A stretch of DNA of 64,000 nucleotides from Duganella sp. BJB476. Lineage in GTDB: Bacteria > Pseudomonadota > Gammaproteobacteria > Burkholderiales > Burkholderiaceae_D. The notes under the pieces were generated by a model, which was not told the origin of the DNA, did not search any database, and saw only the letters and a program-made list of their open reading frames with translations. Location: assembly GCF_003416895.1 (NCBI RefSeq), contig NZ_QVIO01000002.1, positions 761,811 through 825,810 of the forward strand. Reading direction: 5' to 3'. Made by a program: the position numbers and the translations under genes. Shown one piece after another: positions 33,884-43,718 of the stretch (position 1 is its first letter; every line of letters begins with the position of its first letter).

Positions 33884-35104
33884 TCAGTTCCCTTTCGCTG
33901 CGGTGCTCGAAGCCGGCGCCGCCGACGCCTGGGCCGCGCCGTTGCCGGCCGCCGCCACTTTCGGCGCGGTCAGTTCGACGCCCTGGCCATCCTTGTAGCC
34001 GGAGTTCGGCACGCGCAGCACGCGGTCGCCGGCGGCCAGGCCGCTGCGCACTTCCCACTGGCCGGTGCGCGGATCGCGCACGCCCATGTTCAGCGCAGCC
34101 TTGCTCAGCACCTTGCCGTTGACACGCCAGGTGTAGGTATGGTCGCCGTTGGTCACCAGCGCCGAATCGGGGATCATCAGCGCGTTGGCGACGTCGGACT
34201 CGACGCGGCCTTCGGCGTACAGGCCGGCCACGCCCGGCATGTCCTTGCCGGCGAACTCAACCAGCACCTCGACCTGGCGCGTGACCGCGTTGGCCGATGG
34301 ATCGACCCGCTTCACGCGGCCCATGAAATCGCGGTTCTGGTAGCCGTTGATGCGGAAGCGCACCGGCTGGCCGACCTTGACCACGCCGATCTTGTCGGCC
34401 GACACCAGGCCCTCGAAGCGCATGCTGACCGGATCGATCACCTTGATCAGTTCCTTGCCGATGGCGGCGGTGTCGCCGTTGGACACCTTGCGCTCGCTGA
34501 CGATGCCGTCGAACGGCGCGCGCACCAGGGTGCGGGTCAGCTGCTGGTGGGCCGCGACCGAGCGCGACTTGGCGCCGGCCAGCTCACTTTGGGCGTTGTT
34601 GCGGCGGATCTCGGAATCCTCCAGCGCCTGGGTCGACACCATGCCGGACGAACGCAGCGTTTTCTGGCGCTCGAACATGCGGGTGGCCTGCTCCAGCGAT
34701 TGCTGGGCGGCGCGGGTGGCTTCGTCGGCCGAGTTCAGGGCGTCGCGGATCGAGGTTTCGTCCAGGCGCACCAGGATGTCGCCCTTCTTGACGGCTTCGC
34801 CGTTTTCTTTCATTACTTGCAACACCACGGCGCTCACTTCGGCGCGCAGGTCGGCCTTGCGTTCAGGCTGGACCGAACCGGTGATCACCGGACCCGACGC
34901 CAGCGCGTTGGTTTCGATGGTCAGCATGTCTTCCGGGGCCAGCGACAGCACGGCCGGCGGCGCGTCCTTGCCGCCTTTGCCGTCTTTGGACGCGGCGGCG
35001 GTGGCCGAGGCGCTGGCGCCTGCCTTTTCAGGCTCCTTGGAGGACTTGCCGCAGGCAACCAGGGCTGAAGCGACGGCGAGAGCTAGAAGGGTTTTGCGCA
35101 ACAT
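33884..35104 (-). CDS. RND efflux periplasmic adaptor lipoprotein
   Basis: A 406-residue membrane-fusion protein. The lipoprotein signal has lipobox LVAC with the cysteine at residue 18, then a lysine/alanine/serine-rich linker, a lipoyl half-motif (VMKENGEAVKKGDILVRLDE), a coiled-coil hairpin, the second half (TRTLVRAPFDGIVSERKVSNGD), a beta-barrel and a membrane-proximal domain. It bridges the RND permease encoded 3 bases downstream and an outer-membrane channel. The N-terminal linker is longer than typical AcrA. No local TetR or LysR regulator is seen. Confidence 0.94.
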   Translation of the reverse strand: MLRKTLLALAVASALVACGKSSKEPEKAGASASATAAASKDGKGGKDAPPAVLSLAPEDMLTIETNALASGPVITGSVQPERKADLRAEVSAVVLQVMKENGEAVKKGDILVRLDETSIRDALNSADEATRAAQQSLEQATRMFERQKTLRSSGMVSTQALEDSEIRRNNAQSELAGAKSRSVAAHQQLTRTLVRAPFDGIVSERKVSNGDTAAIGKELIKVIDPVSMRFEGLVSADKIGVVKVGQPVRFRINGYQNRDFMGRVKRVDPSANAVTRQVEVLVEFAGKDMPGVAGLYAEGRVESDVANALMIPDSALVTNGDHTYTWRVNGKVLSKAALNMGVRDPRTGQWEVRSGLAAGDRVLRVPNSGYKDGQGVELTAPKVAAAGNGAAQASAAPASSTAAKGN

Positions 35105-35336
35105 ACAGTTCTCCGAGAAAGTGGCACAGGGGTGCTCGACTACTTATTAAAATTTTAGCCAGACTACAGGGCGCAGAGTATCTCTGACTGTCCGGTATCG
35201 GTCAATCAACGTGCGACTGGACGGCAAAAAACGTGGCTGAATTGCCAAATGCTGGGATAAACGGTGAAATCTCAGAATAGCCGGGAGCGGCCAAAAGAAC
35301 AGGGAAACCGGCGGCGTGACCCGCCGGTGGCGCGGA
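35105..35336. other. Intergenic region upstream of the RND pump
   Basis: A 232-base noncoding stretch between the RND adaptor gene and the PAP2-like gene, both on the minus strand. It must hold the pump promoter, but no clear -35/-10 pair or symmetric operator stood out. Confidence 0.5.
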
Positions 35337-35759
35337 TCAGCCGCGGCCGAAGATGGCGTTGATCAGGTGGGCGATGGCGATGCCGGTGCACAGGCCGCCG
35401 CCGATTTCCACCAGCGTGTGGCCCATGCGCTCGCGCAGCCATTTATGGCCACCGTCATCCTTGGCCAGACGGTTGATCGCCGCCGCCTGCTTGCCAACGT
35501 GCTGGCGCAGGCTGTTGGCGTCGATGATGACAATGAAGCACAGCGTGACCGCCACGCCGAAGGCCGGATGGCCGATGCCCTCGCGCAGAGCGATCAGGGT
35601 CGCCATGCTGGACACCACCGCGCTGTGATTGCTGGGGAAACCGCCGTTGCCGACCAGGTTGAACGCCCACTTGCGCGCCTTGGCGCTATTAATCAGAAAC
35701 TTGATCGGCCCGACCGTGATCCAGGTAATCAGCGGGGTGACGAGGTAAGCGATGTCCAT
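35337..35759 (-). CDS. Divergent PAP2 family membrane protein (DUF212)
   Basis: A 140-residue membrane protein of the divergent PAP2 family, with four hydrophobic segments. The family pattern is visible: PIKFLINSAKARKW, GGFPSNHSAVVSSMATLIALREG (the conserved PSNHS), IDANSLRQHVGKQA and RMGHTLVEIGGGLCTGI. It lacks the full acid phosphatase signature, so enzymatic activity is uncertain. AAGGA lies before the ATG. Monocistronic and divergent from the DUF475 gene. Confidence 0.92.
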   Translation of the reverse strand: MDIAYLVTPLITWITVGPIKFLINSAKARKWAFNLVGNGGFPSNHSAVVSSMATLIALREGIGHPAFGVAVTLCFIVIIDANSLRQHVGKQAAAINRLAKDDGGHKWLRERMGHTLVEIGGGLCTGIAIAHLINAIFGRG

Positions 35760-35867
35760 CGGTGGTTCCTTTGCATTTTAGTGCCGCAATTATCGCAGAT
35801 GGCCCCACAGCGGCGGAAGCAAGTATTATAGAATTCAGCCCATTGTTCCCTTTCAATAAAAACAACG

Positions 35868-36926
35868 ATGCAACACTTCAGAATCTCTTTTGCCGTCACT
35901 TTTGTCCTGATGGCGCTGGCCGCCTGGTGGGGCTACAACCATGGCGGCGCCACCGGCCTGCTGCAGGCGGTGTGGGTGGCCGCCGTGCTGGGCGTGATGG
36001 AAGTGTCGCTATCCTTCGACAATGCGGTGGTCAACGCCTCGGTGCTGCGGCACTGGGACGCATTCTGGCAAAAGCTGTTCCTGACGGTCGGCATCGTGGT
36101 GGCGGTGTTCGGCATGCGGCTGCTGTTCCCGCTGCTGATCGTCTCGCTGGCCACCGGCCTGGGCCTGATGGACGTGTGGCAAATGGCCACCGCCAACCCG
36201 GCCGAATATGCCAAGCACCTGACCGGCGCCCACGCCCAGGTGGCGGCTTTCGGCGGCGCCTTCCTGCTGCTGGTGTTCCTGAACTTCCTGTTCGACGAGG
36301 AAAAGGAACTGCACTGGCTGGGCTGGATGGAGAAAAAAATGGGCCAGCACGGCACCGAGACGCTGGCCGTGCTGATGGCGCTGGGCGCGGTGTTCGCCTG
36401 CGTGGGCCTGGTGCCGGTGGAGGAAAAGTACACGGTGCTGACCGCCGGCGTGGTCGGCGTGGCGGTGTACCTGGCGGTCGGCTGGATCAGCACGCTGCTG
36501 GAGGAAGACCCGCCGGAAGACGACGACGACATCACCGAGGCCGGCGTCGGCGCGGTGGTGACGACGGTGGCGCGCGGCAGCTTCGGCGGCTTCCTCTACC
36601 TGGAGGTGCTGGACGCCTCGTTCAGCTTTGACGGCGTGATCGGCGCCTTCGCCATCAGCAGCGACGTCGTCATCATCATGCTGGGGCTGGCGATCGGCGC
36701 CATGTTCGTGCGCTCGCTGACGGTGTTCCTGGTGCACAAGGGCACGCTGGACGAGTACGTCTACCTGGAGCACGGCGCGCATTATGCCATCGGCATTCTG
36801 GCGCTGATCATGCTGGCCAGCGTCAAATACCATATCCCGGAATGGTTCACCGGTTTGTCGGGGGTGGCCTTCATCGCCGTGGCGCTATGGTCGTCGATCC
36901 TCTACAAACGCCGGCTGGCCGCGTGA
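35868..36926 (+). CDS. DUF475 (TerC-like) membrane protein
   Basis: A 352-residue integral membrane protein with seven or eight helices. Acidic membrane motifs LGVMEVSLSFDNAVVNASVL and EVLDASFSFDGVIGAFAI form the two internally related halves as in TerC proteins, which are linked to metal (often manganese) export and tellurite resistance. A charged cytoplasmic loop (EEDPPEDDDDITEAG) sits between the halves. Role inferred by family relation only. Confidence 0.9.
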   Translation: MQHFRISFAVTFVLMALAAWWGYNHGGATGLLQAVWVAAVLGVMEVSLSFDNAVVNASVLRHWDAFWQKLFLTVGIVVAVFGMRLLFPLLIVSLATGLGLMDVWQMATANPAEYAKHLTGAHAQVAAFGGAFLLLVFLNFLFDEEKELHWLGWMEKKMGQHGTETLAVLMALGAVFACVGLVPVEEKYTVLTAGVVGVAVYLAVGWISTLLEEDPPEDDDDITEAGVGAVVTTVARGSFGGFLYLEVLDASFSFDGVIGAFAISSDVVIIMLGLAIGAMFVRSLTVFLVHKGTLDEYVYLEHGAHYAIGILALIMLASVKYHIPEWFTGLSGVAFIAVALWSSILYKRRLAA

Positions 36927-36963
36927 TAAGATTAAAAACATTGCACTCAACCCAAGCTGATCC

Positions 36964-37335
36964 ATGACCACTTCCAAACGCGTAACGCTCTACCTCGTCG
37001 GCCTGCTGGTCGCCGCCCTGCTGATCTTGATGGCCTACACCTGGGTCATGCTGCATGTGTCCTACTCGGATGGCGAACGGGCCGGCTACCTGCAAAAATT
37101 CTCCAGCCGTGGCTGGGTTTGCAAGACCTGGGAAGGCGAGATCCTGCTGACCTCGATGCCGGGCGCCATCCCCGAGAAATTCGAATTCAGCGTGCGCGAC
37201 GACGCCGTCGCCCAGCAGCTGATGTCGGCCACCGGCAAGCGTGTGGTGCTGAGCTACGCCCAGCACAAGGGCGTGCCCAGCCAGTGCTTCGGCGAGACCG
37301 AGTACTACATCACCAAAGTTCAGGTCCAGCCGTGA
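36964..37335 (+). CDS. Single-helix membrane protein of unknown function
   Basis: A 123-residue protein with one N-terminal membrane helix (about 8-30, LYLVGLLVAALLILMAYTW) and a small periplasmic beta domain with WVCKTWEGEILLTSMPGAIPEKFEFSV and two cysteines (VCKTW, PSQCF) that could pair. Similar proteins occur in many betaproteobacteria without assigned role, to my recall. It starts 37 bases after the DUF475 gene and is followed by a hairpin at 37340. Confidence 0.75.
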   Translation: MTTSKRVTLYLVGLLVAALLILMAYTWVMLHVSYSDGERAGYLQKFSSRGWVCKTWEGEILLTSMPGAIPEKFEFSVRDDAVAQQLMSATGKRVVLSYAQHKGVPSQCFGETEYYITKVQVQP

Positions 37336-37339
37336 TTGT

Positions 37340-37365
37340 TGCCGCGCCAGCAACATGGCGCGGCA
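37340..37365 (+). terminator. GC-rich hairpin after the small membrane protein gene
   Basis: TGCCGCGCCA-GCAACA-TGGCGCGGCA forms a 10-bp perfect stem starting 5 bases after the stop at 37335. It lacks a T run, so it may be a weak terminator or an mRNA 3'-end stabiliser. Confidence 0.5.
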
Positions 37366-37419
37366 CTTCCCGAGTTTCCGGTAATCTCAACAGTATTCCC
37401 CACTGAAACCGGAACCGCC

Positions 37420-38379
37420 ATGCACAACCGCCGTCCCCTGCTGCTCGCCACCCTGCTGCTGGCGAGCGCGGCCGCCCAGGCCCAGGACCTTTCGATGCAA
37501 GGCGGCGCCCTGCGCGTCAGCGGCACCAATGAAAACTCGTTCGCGGTCGGCGTCAACTACGCCCAGCCGGTCGGCGACTACCTGGCGCTGAGCCTGGGCT
37601 ACCTGAACGAAGGCCATCCGCACAATCATCATCGCGACGGCGTCTCGGGCCAGGTGTGGCTGCGCTCGCACATCAGCGAACAGGGCCTGTCCTGGGGCGT
37701 GGGCGTGGGCCAGTACTACTACTTCGACACCTCCCGGCCGAGCAGCGGCGGCGAGCCGTACGTCAACGACCACGGCTGGGCGCCGATCTACAGCGTGCAA
37801 GCCACCTGGCACCATCCCAACCGCTGGTACACGCAGGTGCAGGTCAACCGCGTCATCCCGACCGGCGCCAAGGATCCGACCACCTCGCTGCTGGTGGGCT
37901 TCGGCTACCGCTTCGACAGCGTGCGCGGCGACAAGCTGCATCTGGACGGCGGCACTTCGACCGACGACACGGTGACGGTGCTGGCCGGGCAAAGCATCGT
38001 CAACAGCCTGGAATCGGAGCGCTCGCGCGCCACCAGCATTGAATACCGCCGCTCAGTCGGGCGCTATGTGGACTGGACCGTAACCGGCCTCAGCGAAGGC
38101 ACCTCGGCCGGCACGCACCGCACCGGCGTGGCGACGCAGCTATGGCTGATCCGTTCATTGAACCGGGAAGTGGAGTTGGGGATGGGTGTAGGGCCGTATC
38201 TGGCCCTTGAAGTGCATGACGTGCCAGGCACGCGCTCGCACAAGGCGGGGCTGGTGTCGGTAGCGAGCCGCTACCACTTCACCAAGCAGGTAGTCGGCAC
38301 GCTGTCGCTGAACCGCGTCGTCACCGACTACCACCGCGACGCCGACCTGCTGATGGTCGGCCTGGGCTACAGCTACTAA
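37420..38379 (+). CDS. Outer-membrane beta-barrel protein of unknown function
   Basis: A 319-residue exported protein. The signal peptide (about 1-21, LLLATLLLASAAAQAQ) is followed by alternating hydrophobic strands such as NSFAVGVNYAQPVGDYLALSLGYL, QGLSWGVGVGQYYYFD and TSLLVGFGYRF, ending with the tyrosine-rich LLMVGLGYSY. Barrel of perhaps 12 to 14 strands. The start at 37420 opens the signal peptide; earlier in-frame codons read through the hairpin region. A copy of the palindromic repeat follows the stop at once. Confidence 0.8.
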   Translation: MHNRRPLLLATLLLASAAAQAQDLSMQGGALRVSGTNENSFAVGVNYAQPVGDYLALSLGYLNEGHPHNHHRDGVSGQVWLRSHISEQGLSWGVGVGQYYYFDTSRPSSGGEPYVNDHGWAPIYSVQATWHHPNRWYTQVQVNRVIPTGAKDPTTSLLVGFGYRFDSVRGDKLHLDGGTSTDDTVTVLAGQSIVNSLESERSRATSIEYRRSVGRYVDWTVTGLSEGTSAGTHRTGVATQLWLIRSLNREVELGMGVGPYLALEVHDVPGTRSHKAGLVSVASRYHFTKQVVGTLSLNRVVTDYHRDADLLMVGLGYSY

Positions 38380-38382
38380 CCC

Positions 38383-38467
38383 GGGGTCAAGTCTGACATT
38401 CGGACACGAACTCGGCTGTAGCAGGCCGCTACGGTCGAGCCTGTGTCCGAATGTCAGACTTGGCCCC
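38383..38467. repeat. Dispersed palindromic repeat copy 2, imperfect
   Basis: Outer arms of 25 bp (38383-38407 and 38443-38467) pair with a single T/G mismatch; the outer 20 bases begin GGGGTCAAGTCTGACATTCG and match copy 1 at 26521. The inner part (about 35 bases) pairs only partly and shares GTAGCAG and TACGG with copy 1. It lies between two convergent genes, as copy 1 does. Confidence 0.9.
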
Positions 38468-38475
38468 CGACTGTT

Positions 38476-40782
38476 TTAGCGGGCGCGCCAGACGGCTTTG
38501 CCGGCTTCGGCTGGCGGCGCCAGGCGGGCTGCTTCCTTGCGGGCGCGGGCGGCGTCCAGCGTGGCGACTACGGCGCCCTCTTCCGCTTGCTTGCACTCGC
38601 CGGCGGCCACGGCCACCTTGGCTTGCACCGCTGCCAGCGCTTTTTGCGCGGCGGCGTGACGGCGGATTTCCAGTTCCAGCAATTTCTGCTTGGCGGCGGT
38701 CATCGCGGCGGTGGTGTCGGCCACTTTGCGCTGCATCGCGGCGTGCGCCTGGGCGGTTTCCAGCAAGGCCAGTTGTGCTGCGGCCTTGTCGGCCACGGCT
38801 TGCACGGCGGCTTGTTCGGCCAGCTCGCGCTGGTGCATAGCATCGGCCTCGGCCTGCTCGCCGTCGGCGCGCTGACGTGCGCAGGTGGCCACATTCCGTT
38901 CCGCTTCCAGGCGGCCGGCGATCGCTTTCGATGCGCGGATTTCCGAGGCGGTGGTCAGGCGTTGCTGCGTCAGCTTCTGATCAATCAGCGCCAGCGATTG
39001 ACGCTCGGTTTCAATGAACTCACGCTCGGCCAGCAACAGCGCTTCAGCGGTGGCGGCCTTCTCCTGCTCGACGCGGGCGCGCTCGGCATGCACCACACCC
39101 AGCTCGACAGCCAGGCGGGCTTGCGCCGCCAGCGCCTGTCCGGCGATGGCTTTCTGTTCGGCTTCCAGCGATACCTGCTCGGCCATCAGGCGGGCGGCTT
39201 CGGCTTCTTTTTCCGCTGCGGCGGCCAGGCGCTGCTCGGCTTCCTGCTGCTGGCGATAGGCCTCGGTCTGTGCGCGCTCGGCGGCGATGCGGTGTTGTGC
39301 TGCATCGCTGGCGTCCTGCTCGGCATCCAGTTTTTCCTTCAGCGCGGCGATGGCTTGCTGCTCGGCGGCGGCGCGGGCCTGTTCGGCTTGCAGCAGTGCC
39401 TGCGCCTGCTCGGCCTTTTGCATGGCCACGGCGTTGGCCTGGTTCTGCGCTTCGACGTGCAGCGCCAGCGTGGCGATTTCCTGTTGTTCGGCGGCGTTCT
39501 GGCTGGCGGCCAGTTCGGCGGCGGCGCGCGACAAGGCTGCGCGTTCTTCGGCCAGCTCGGCGGCGCGCTGTTGTTCCAGGCTGTCGGTGCGGGCGGCTTC
39601 TGCGGCGGCTTCATCAGCGGCCTGGCGCAGCTTGGCTTGTTCCAGCGCCAGCGTCTCGACTTCGACCTTGGCGTGGGTTTTCAGTTCGGCTTCCTGCTCA
39701 GCCTGCACGCGGGCCAGGGCGACAGCGCGCAGCTGGCTGTCCACTTCAATGCGTGCTTCAGTCGCGGCCAGGATGCTGGCGTCCGCATCGCGGCGCGCCT
39801 GGGCGCTGGCGGCGGCCACCATTTCCAGACGTTCGCGGTGGATCGCGGCGTCGCGGATTTCTTTTTCGGTTTGCAGGCGCAGATGCAGCGATTGCGCGGC
39901 GCTGCGCTCGGATTCGGCCTTGGCCAGCGCGATCTGCTCGCGTTCCTGTTCCAGGTGCGCCAGGGCGCGGGCTTCTTCCAGCGCGCGCACTTCGGCGGCG
40001 GCACGGTTGAAGGCCGATTCCAGCGCGATCTGGTCGGCGCGTTCGCGCTGCACGGTCAGGTCCAGCGCTTCGGCTTCGGCCTGCACCAGCATCTGTGCGG
40101 TCTGGCGGGCGGCGTAGGCGTGGCGCTCGCGTTCGCGCGCCAAGGTCGCCACGCGCGCATCGGCGGAGGCGATGCCGACCACTTCTTCCTTGGCGGCCTG
40201 CACGGCGGCCACGCGCTCCACCGCTTGCAGGCGGGCTTGTTCGGTTTGGGTCGCCAGTTCCTCGGCGGCGCGGGAGGCTTGTTCAGCCAGTTCGGATTCG
40301 GCGGCGATCTGTTCGTGGGCGCGCTTGCGGCTTTCGCTCTCGGCCTTGGCGCGCTGTTCGGCGGCCACGCGGATCTGGGTGTCGGCTTCGACCCGGGCGC
40401 GCAGTTCGGCGGTTTCCTGTTTGACGGCGTCCAGGCGGGCCACGCTGGCCTGGGCGGCGGCGCGCAGCGATTCGAGGCGCTCGCGGTTGGCGGCGATCGC
40501 CTCTTCCGATGCTTGCGCATTTTGCAGCGCGACGGCGGCGGCGGCGGCGTCCATCGCGGCGCGGTCTTCGGCCAGCGAGCGGGCGCGGGCTTCGGCGTGG
40601 GCGCGGTTTTCGGCGGCGCAGGCCGCCTTGGCGTCGGCTTCGACGCGGGCGATCGCTTCCTGGATCGCCTTCATTTCCATCGCGGCGCGTGGGGTGTGGG
40701 TCGGTTCGTCCGGGTCATGCAGCGACACCATAGGGAGCAGAGTGACGTTATCGCTGTCTTGTTTGGCCAGTTGTGCTTGCAT
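38476..40782 (-). CDS. 768-residue alanine/glutamate-rich coiled-coil protein
   Basis: A protein with no signal peptide, membrane helix or recognised domain. A short N-terminal region with four prolines (about 1-31) is followed by about 724 residues without a single proline (about 32-755), dominated by Ala, Glu, Gln and Arg, with few glycines. Motifs such as AEQRAKAESESRKRAHEQIA and AEQQAIAALKEKLDAEQ recur without exact repetition. A continuous helix of this size would be about 107 nm long. The tail (about 756-768) is basic and has the only tryptophan. This suggests a cytoplasmic filament, scaffold or spacer. Same strand as srkA, 116 bases apart. Confidence 0.85.
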   Translation of the reverse strand: MQAQLAKQDSDNVTLLPMVSLHDPDEPTHTPRAAMEMKAIQEAIARVEADAKAACAAENRAHAEARARSLAEDRAAMDAAAAAVALQNAQASEEAIAANRERLESLRAAAQASVARLDAVKQETAELRARVEADTQIRVAAEQRAKAESESRKRAHEQIAAESELAEQASRAAEELATQTEQARLQAVERVAAVQAAKEEVVGIASADARVATLARERERHAYAARQTAQMLVQAEAEALDLTVQRERADQIALESAFNRAAAEVRALEEARALAHLEQEREQIALAKAESERSAAQSLHLRLQTEKEIRDAAIHRERLEMVAAASAQARRDADASILAATEARIEVDSQLRAVALARVQAEQEAELKTHAKVEVETLALEQAKLRQAADEAAAEAARTDSLEQQRAAELAEERAALSRAAAELAASQNAAEQQEIATLALHVEAQNQANAVAMQKAEQAQALLQAEQARAAAEQQAIAALKEKLDAEQDASDAAQHRIAAERAQTEAYRQQQEAEQRLAAAAEKEAEAARLMAEQVSLEAEQKAIAGQALAAQARLAVELGVVHAERARVEQEKAATAEALLLAEREFIETERQSLALIDQKLTQQRLTTASEIRASKAIAGRLEAERNVATCARQRADGEQAEADAMHQRELAEQAAVQAVADKAAAQLALLETAQAHAAMQRKVADTTAAMTAAKQKLLELEIRRHAAAQKALAAVQAKVAVAAGECKQAEEGAVVATLDAARARKEAARLAPPAEAGKAVWRAR

Positions 40783-40898
40783 GAGAGTTCTCGCTAGACG
40801 ATATGCCCCGGCACCAACCGGGACTTCTGAGTTCTCATTATCAAGCAGGGGACAGGCAAGCCGAACCGCAAGGAGAGCGGGAAAACCCCGTCAATTCG

Positions 40899-41987
40899 CT
40901 AGATCGGCAGCGGCGGCTCGTCCATCAGCGAAATCTGTTCCTTCAGTTCCAGGATGCGGTCCTGCCAGTAGCGCTGGGTGTTAAACCACGGGAAAGCCAC
41001 CGGGAAGGCCGGATCGTCCCAGCGCCGTGCCAGCCAGGCCGAGTAATGGATCAGGCGCAGCGTGCGCAGCGCCTCAACCAGGTGCAGCTGGCGTGGATCG
41101 AACTCGCAGAAATCCTCGTAGCCGGCCAAGATGTCGCTCATCTGGCGCACCTGGTCGGCGCGCTCGCCGGACAGCATCATCCACAGATCCTGGATCGCCG
41201 GGCCCATGCGGCTGTCGTCGAAGTCGACGAAATGCGGGCCGGCGTCGGTCCATAGAACATTACCGCCGTGGCAATCACCGTGCAGGCGTAGCTGCGGCAG
41301 CTCGCCGGCGCGCTCGTAGCTGCGGCGCACGCCGTCCAGCGCCTGCGCCGAGACGCTGGCGTAGGCTTCCCGCAAATCGACCGGAATGAACTGGTTGGCC
41401 TGCAAAAACTCGCAAGGCTCGGTGCCGAAGGTGGCGATGTCGATCGCCGGCCGCTCCAGATAAGGCTTGATCGCGCCCACCGCGTGAATGCGGGCGATGA
41501 AGCGCCCGGTCCACTCCAGCACCGACGGATCGCTCAGCTCGGGCGCGCGGCCGCCATGGCGGGTGAACACGGCGAAGCGGAAGCCGTTGAAATGATGCAG
41601 CGTAGCCCGGTCCGGGCCCAGCGCCAGCGCCGGCACCACCGGAATCTCGCGCGCGGCCAGTTCATCGGTGAAAGCGTGTTCTTCCAGGATGGCCGCGTCG
41701 CTCCAGCGACCGGGACGGTAAAACTTCACCACCAGCGGCTTGTCGTCCTCGATGCCGACCTGGTAGACCCGGTTTTCATAGCTGTTCAGCGCCAGCAGGC
41801 GGCCGTCACCGCGCAGGCCGATGCTGTCGAGTGCGTCAAGCACGCACTCGGGATTGAGCGCCGAATAAGGATGCGGCGCCTGTTCCTGTGCGCTGTCGGC
41901 CGCCCCGGCCAGCGGCTCAGCCATGCTGGTGGCAAGGGCCGCAGCGCGGGCGTCTTCTTCTTCGTCGTCGAAATGATCTTGGTTCAT
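40899..41987 (-). CDS. srkA: Stress response kinase A (SrkA/YihE)
   Basis: A 362-residue Ser/Thr protein kinase of the choline-kinase-like fold that protects cells under envelope and oxidative stress in E. coli. Clear motifs: LNSYENRVYQ (nucleotide loop), VVKFYRPGRWSDAAILEEH (catalytic lysine region), LRLHGDCHGGNVLW (catalytic loop, Asp in HGD) and HFVDFDDSRMGPAIQDLWMM (metal-binding). An extra acidic N-terminal stretch of about 35 residues precedes the E. coli-like start; an internal start could remove it. The coiled-coil gene follows on the same strand. Confidence 0.95.
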   Translation of the reverse strand: MNQDHFDDEEEDARAAALATSMAEPLAGAADSAQEQAPHPYSALNPECVLDALDSIGLRGDGRLLALNSYENRVYQVGIEDDKPLVVKFYRPGRWSDAAILEEHAFTDELAAREIPVVPALALGPDRATLHHFNGFRFAVFTRHGGRAPELSDPSVLEWTGRFIARIHAVGAIKPYLERPAIDIATFGTEPCEFLQANQFIPVDLREAYASVSAQALDGVRRSYERAGELPQLRLHGDCHGGNVLWTDAGPHFVDFDDSRMGPAIQDLWMMLSGERADQVRQMSDILAGYEDFCEFDPRQLHLVEALRTLRLIHYSAWLARRWDDPAFPVAFPWFNTQRYWQDRILELKEQISLMDEPPLPI

Positions 41988-42050
41988 CCCCGCATTGTAC
42001 GGGGCGCGGCGTGTATACTGTCGGCTTCAATCCAATAAAAAGAGCAAGCC

Positions 42051-42746
<696 letters not shown>

Positions 42747-42750
42747 GCCG

Positions 42751-43590
42751 ATGTCCTTGCGTGGTGCGGTCATCACTCTGCTGCTGGCGGCGGGCTGCGC
42801 GTCGGCCGCCCAGCCGGAACTGGTGACCGACCGCACCACGCCTGCCCGCCTGGCCGCCGACGCGGCCATGCTGAAATCGCTGGACCGCGACGTTTTCTCC
42901 AACGGCAGCTACGCCGGCCCGACCGGGAAGCTGGGCTATCGCCTGATGTCGCCGTCCGCGCCGCAGCCCGGCAAGCGCTATCCGCTGATCATCGTGCTGC
43001 ACGGTTCCGACGCCGTCGGCAACGACAACAACCGCCAGCTTGGCGCACTCGCGCTGTCCTGGTCCGCCCCGGCGATCCGCAAGCGCTACCCCGCCTACGT
43101 CGTGGTGCCGCAGTTCGCCGAGCGCAGCGCCAACTACTCGCCGTCCGCCGCCGACGGCCTGCTGGCGGCCAAGCCCGGCCCCAACCTGCCCACCCTGCGC
43201 GCGCTGGTGGAGACCCTGAAACCACAGTTCGCCATCGACACCGACCGCATCTACGTCACCGGTTTTTCGATGGGCGCTTCGGCCGCCACGCAGGCGGTGC
43301 TGCAAGACCAGGACATGTACGCCGCCGCAGTGGCCTTCTCCGGCATCGCCCCGGAACGCGCCAGCGCCGCGCAACTGAAAGACCTGCCGCTGCTGCTGGT
43401 CCACGGCGACGCCGACAGCGAGAACCCCATCGAGCCGGACCGCGCGCTGTTCGCCGCCTTGCAGCGCCAGCCAGGCGGCGCCAAAGCCCGCTTGCTCGAG
43501 TACCGCGACTTGGGGCACACCGTGCCCGCCGACATGCTGCTCGCCACCGCCTGGCGCGACTGGCTGTTCGCCCAGCACAAGACGCGCTGA
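42751..43590 (+). CDS. Exported alpha/beta hydrolase (esterase/PHB depolymerase-like)
   Basis: A 279-residue secreted hydrolase. The signal peptide (about 1-19) is followed by LIIVLHGSDAVGND (oxyanion region), the nucleophile elbow GFSMGAS with the catalytic serine, LLLVHGDADSENPI for the acid, and the histidine in DLGHTVP. The arrangement matches the feruloyl-esterase/poly-hydroxybutyrate-depolymerase LpqC-like group and related peptidases. The substrate is unknown. Cotranscribed with the YecA-like gene. Confidence 0.88.
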   Translation: MSLRGAVITLLLAAGCASAAQPELVTDRTTPARLAADAAMLKSLDRDVFSNGSYAGPTGKLGYRLMSPSAPQPGKRYPLIIVLHGSDAVGNDNNRQLGALALSWSAPAIRKRYPAYVVVPQFAERSANYSPSAADGLLAAKPGPNLPTLRALVETLKPQFAIDTDRIYVTGFSMGASAATQAVLQDQDMYAAAVAFSGIAPERASAAQLKDLPLLLVHGDADSENPIEPDRALFAALQRQPGGAKARLLEYRDLGHTVPADMLLATAWRDWLFAQHKTR

Positions 43591-43718
43591 CCACATTTGT
43601 CGCCTCCCCATTGAATCTTTCGCACAAAGTTTCAAGCAATTAATATTGCTATATTGGGTATATAATTTGTCCATTCAGAAAAGCAAAGGCGCTAGTCTGC
43701 AAATTATGAAGGGCAAAA

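Noticed and set aside
26519..38467. The two palindromes as a CRISPR or phage attachment pair
   Set aside because: Only two copies 12 kb apart, no regular spacers, no cas or phage genes between; the genes between are ordinary chromosomal ones.
38443..40797. A 784-codon open frame on the plus strand opposite the coiled-coil gene
   Set aside because: It is the complement of the alanine/glutamate-rich gene. Its product is glycine-, phenylalanine- and leucine-rich noise produced by GC-rich codon use, without any domain or ribosome site.
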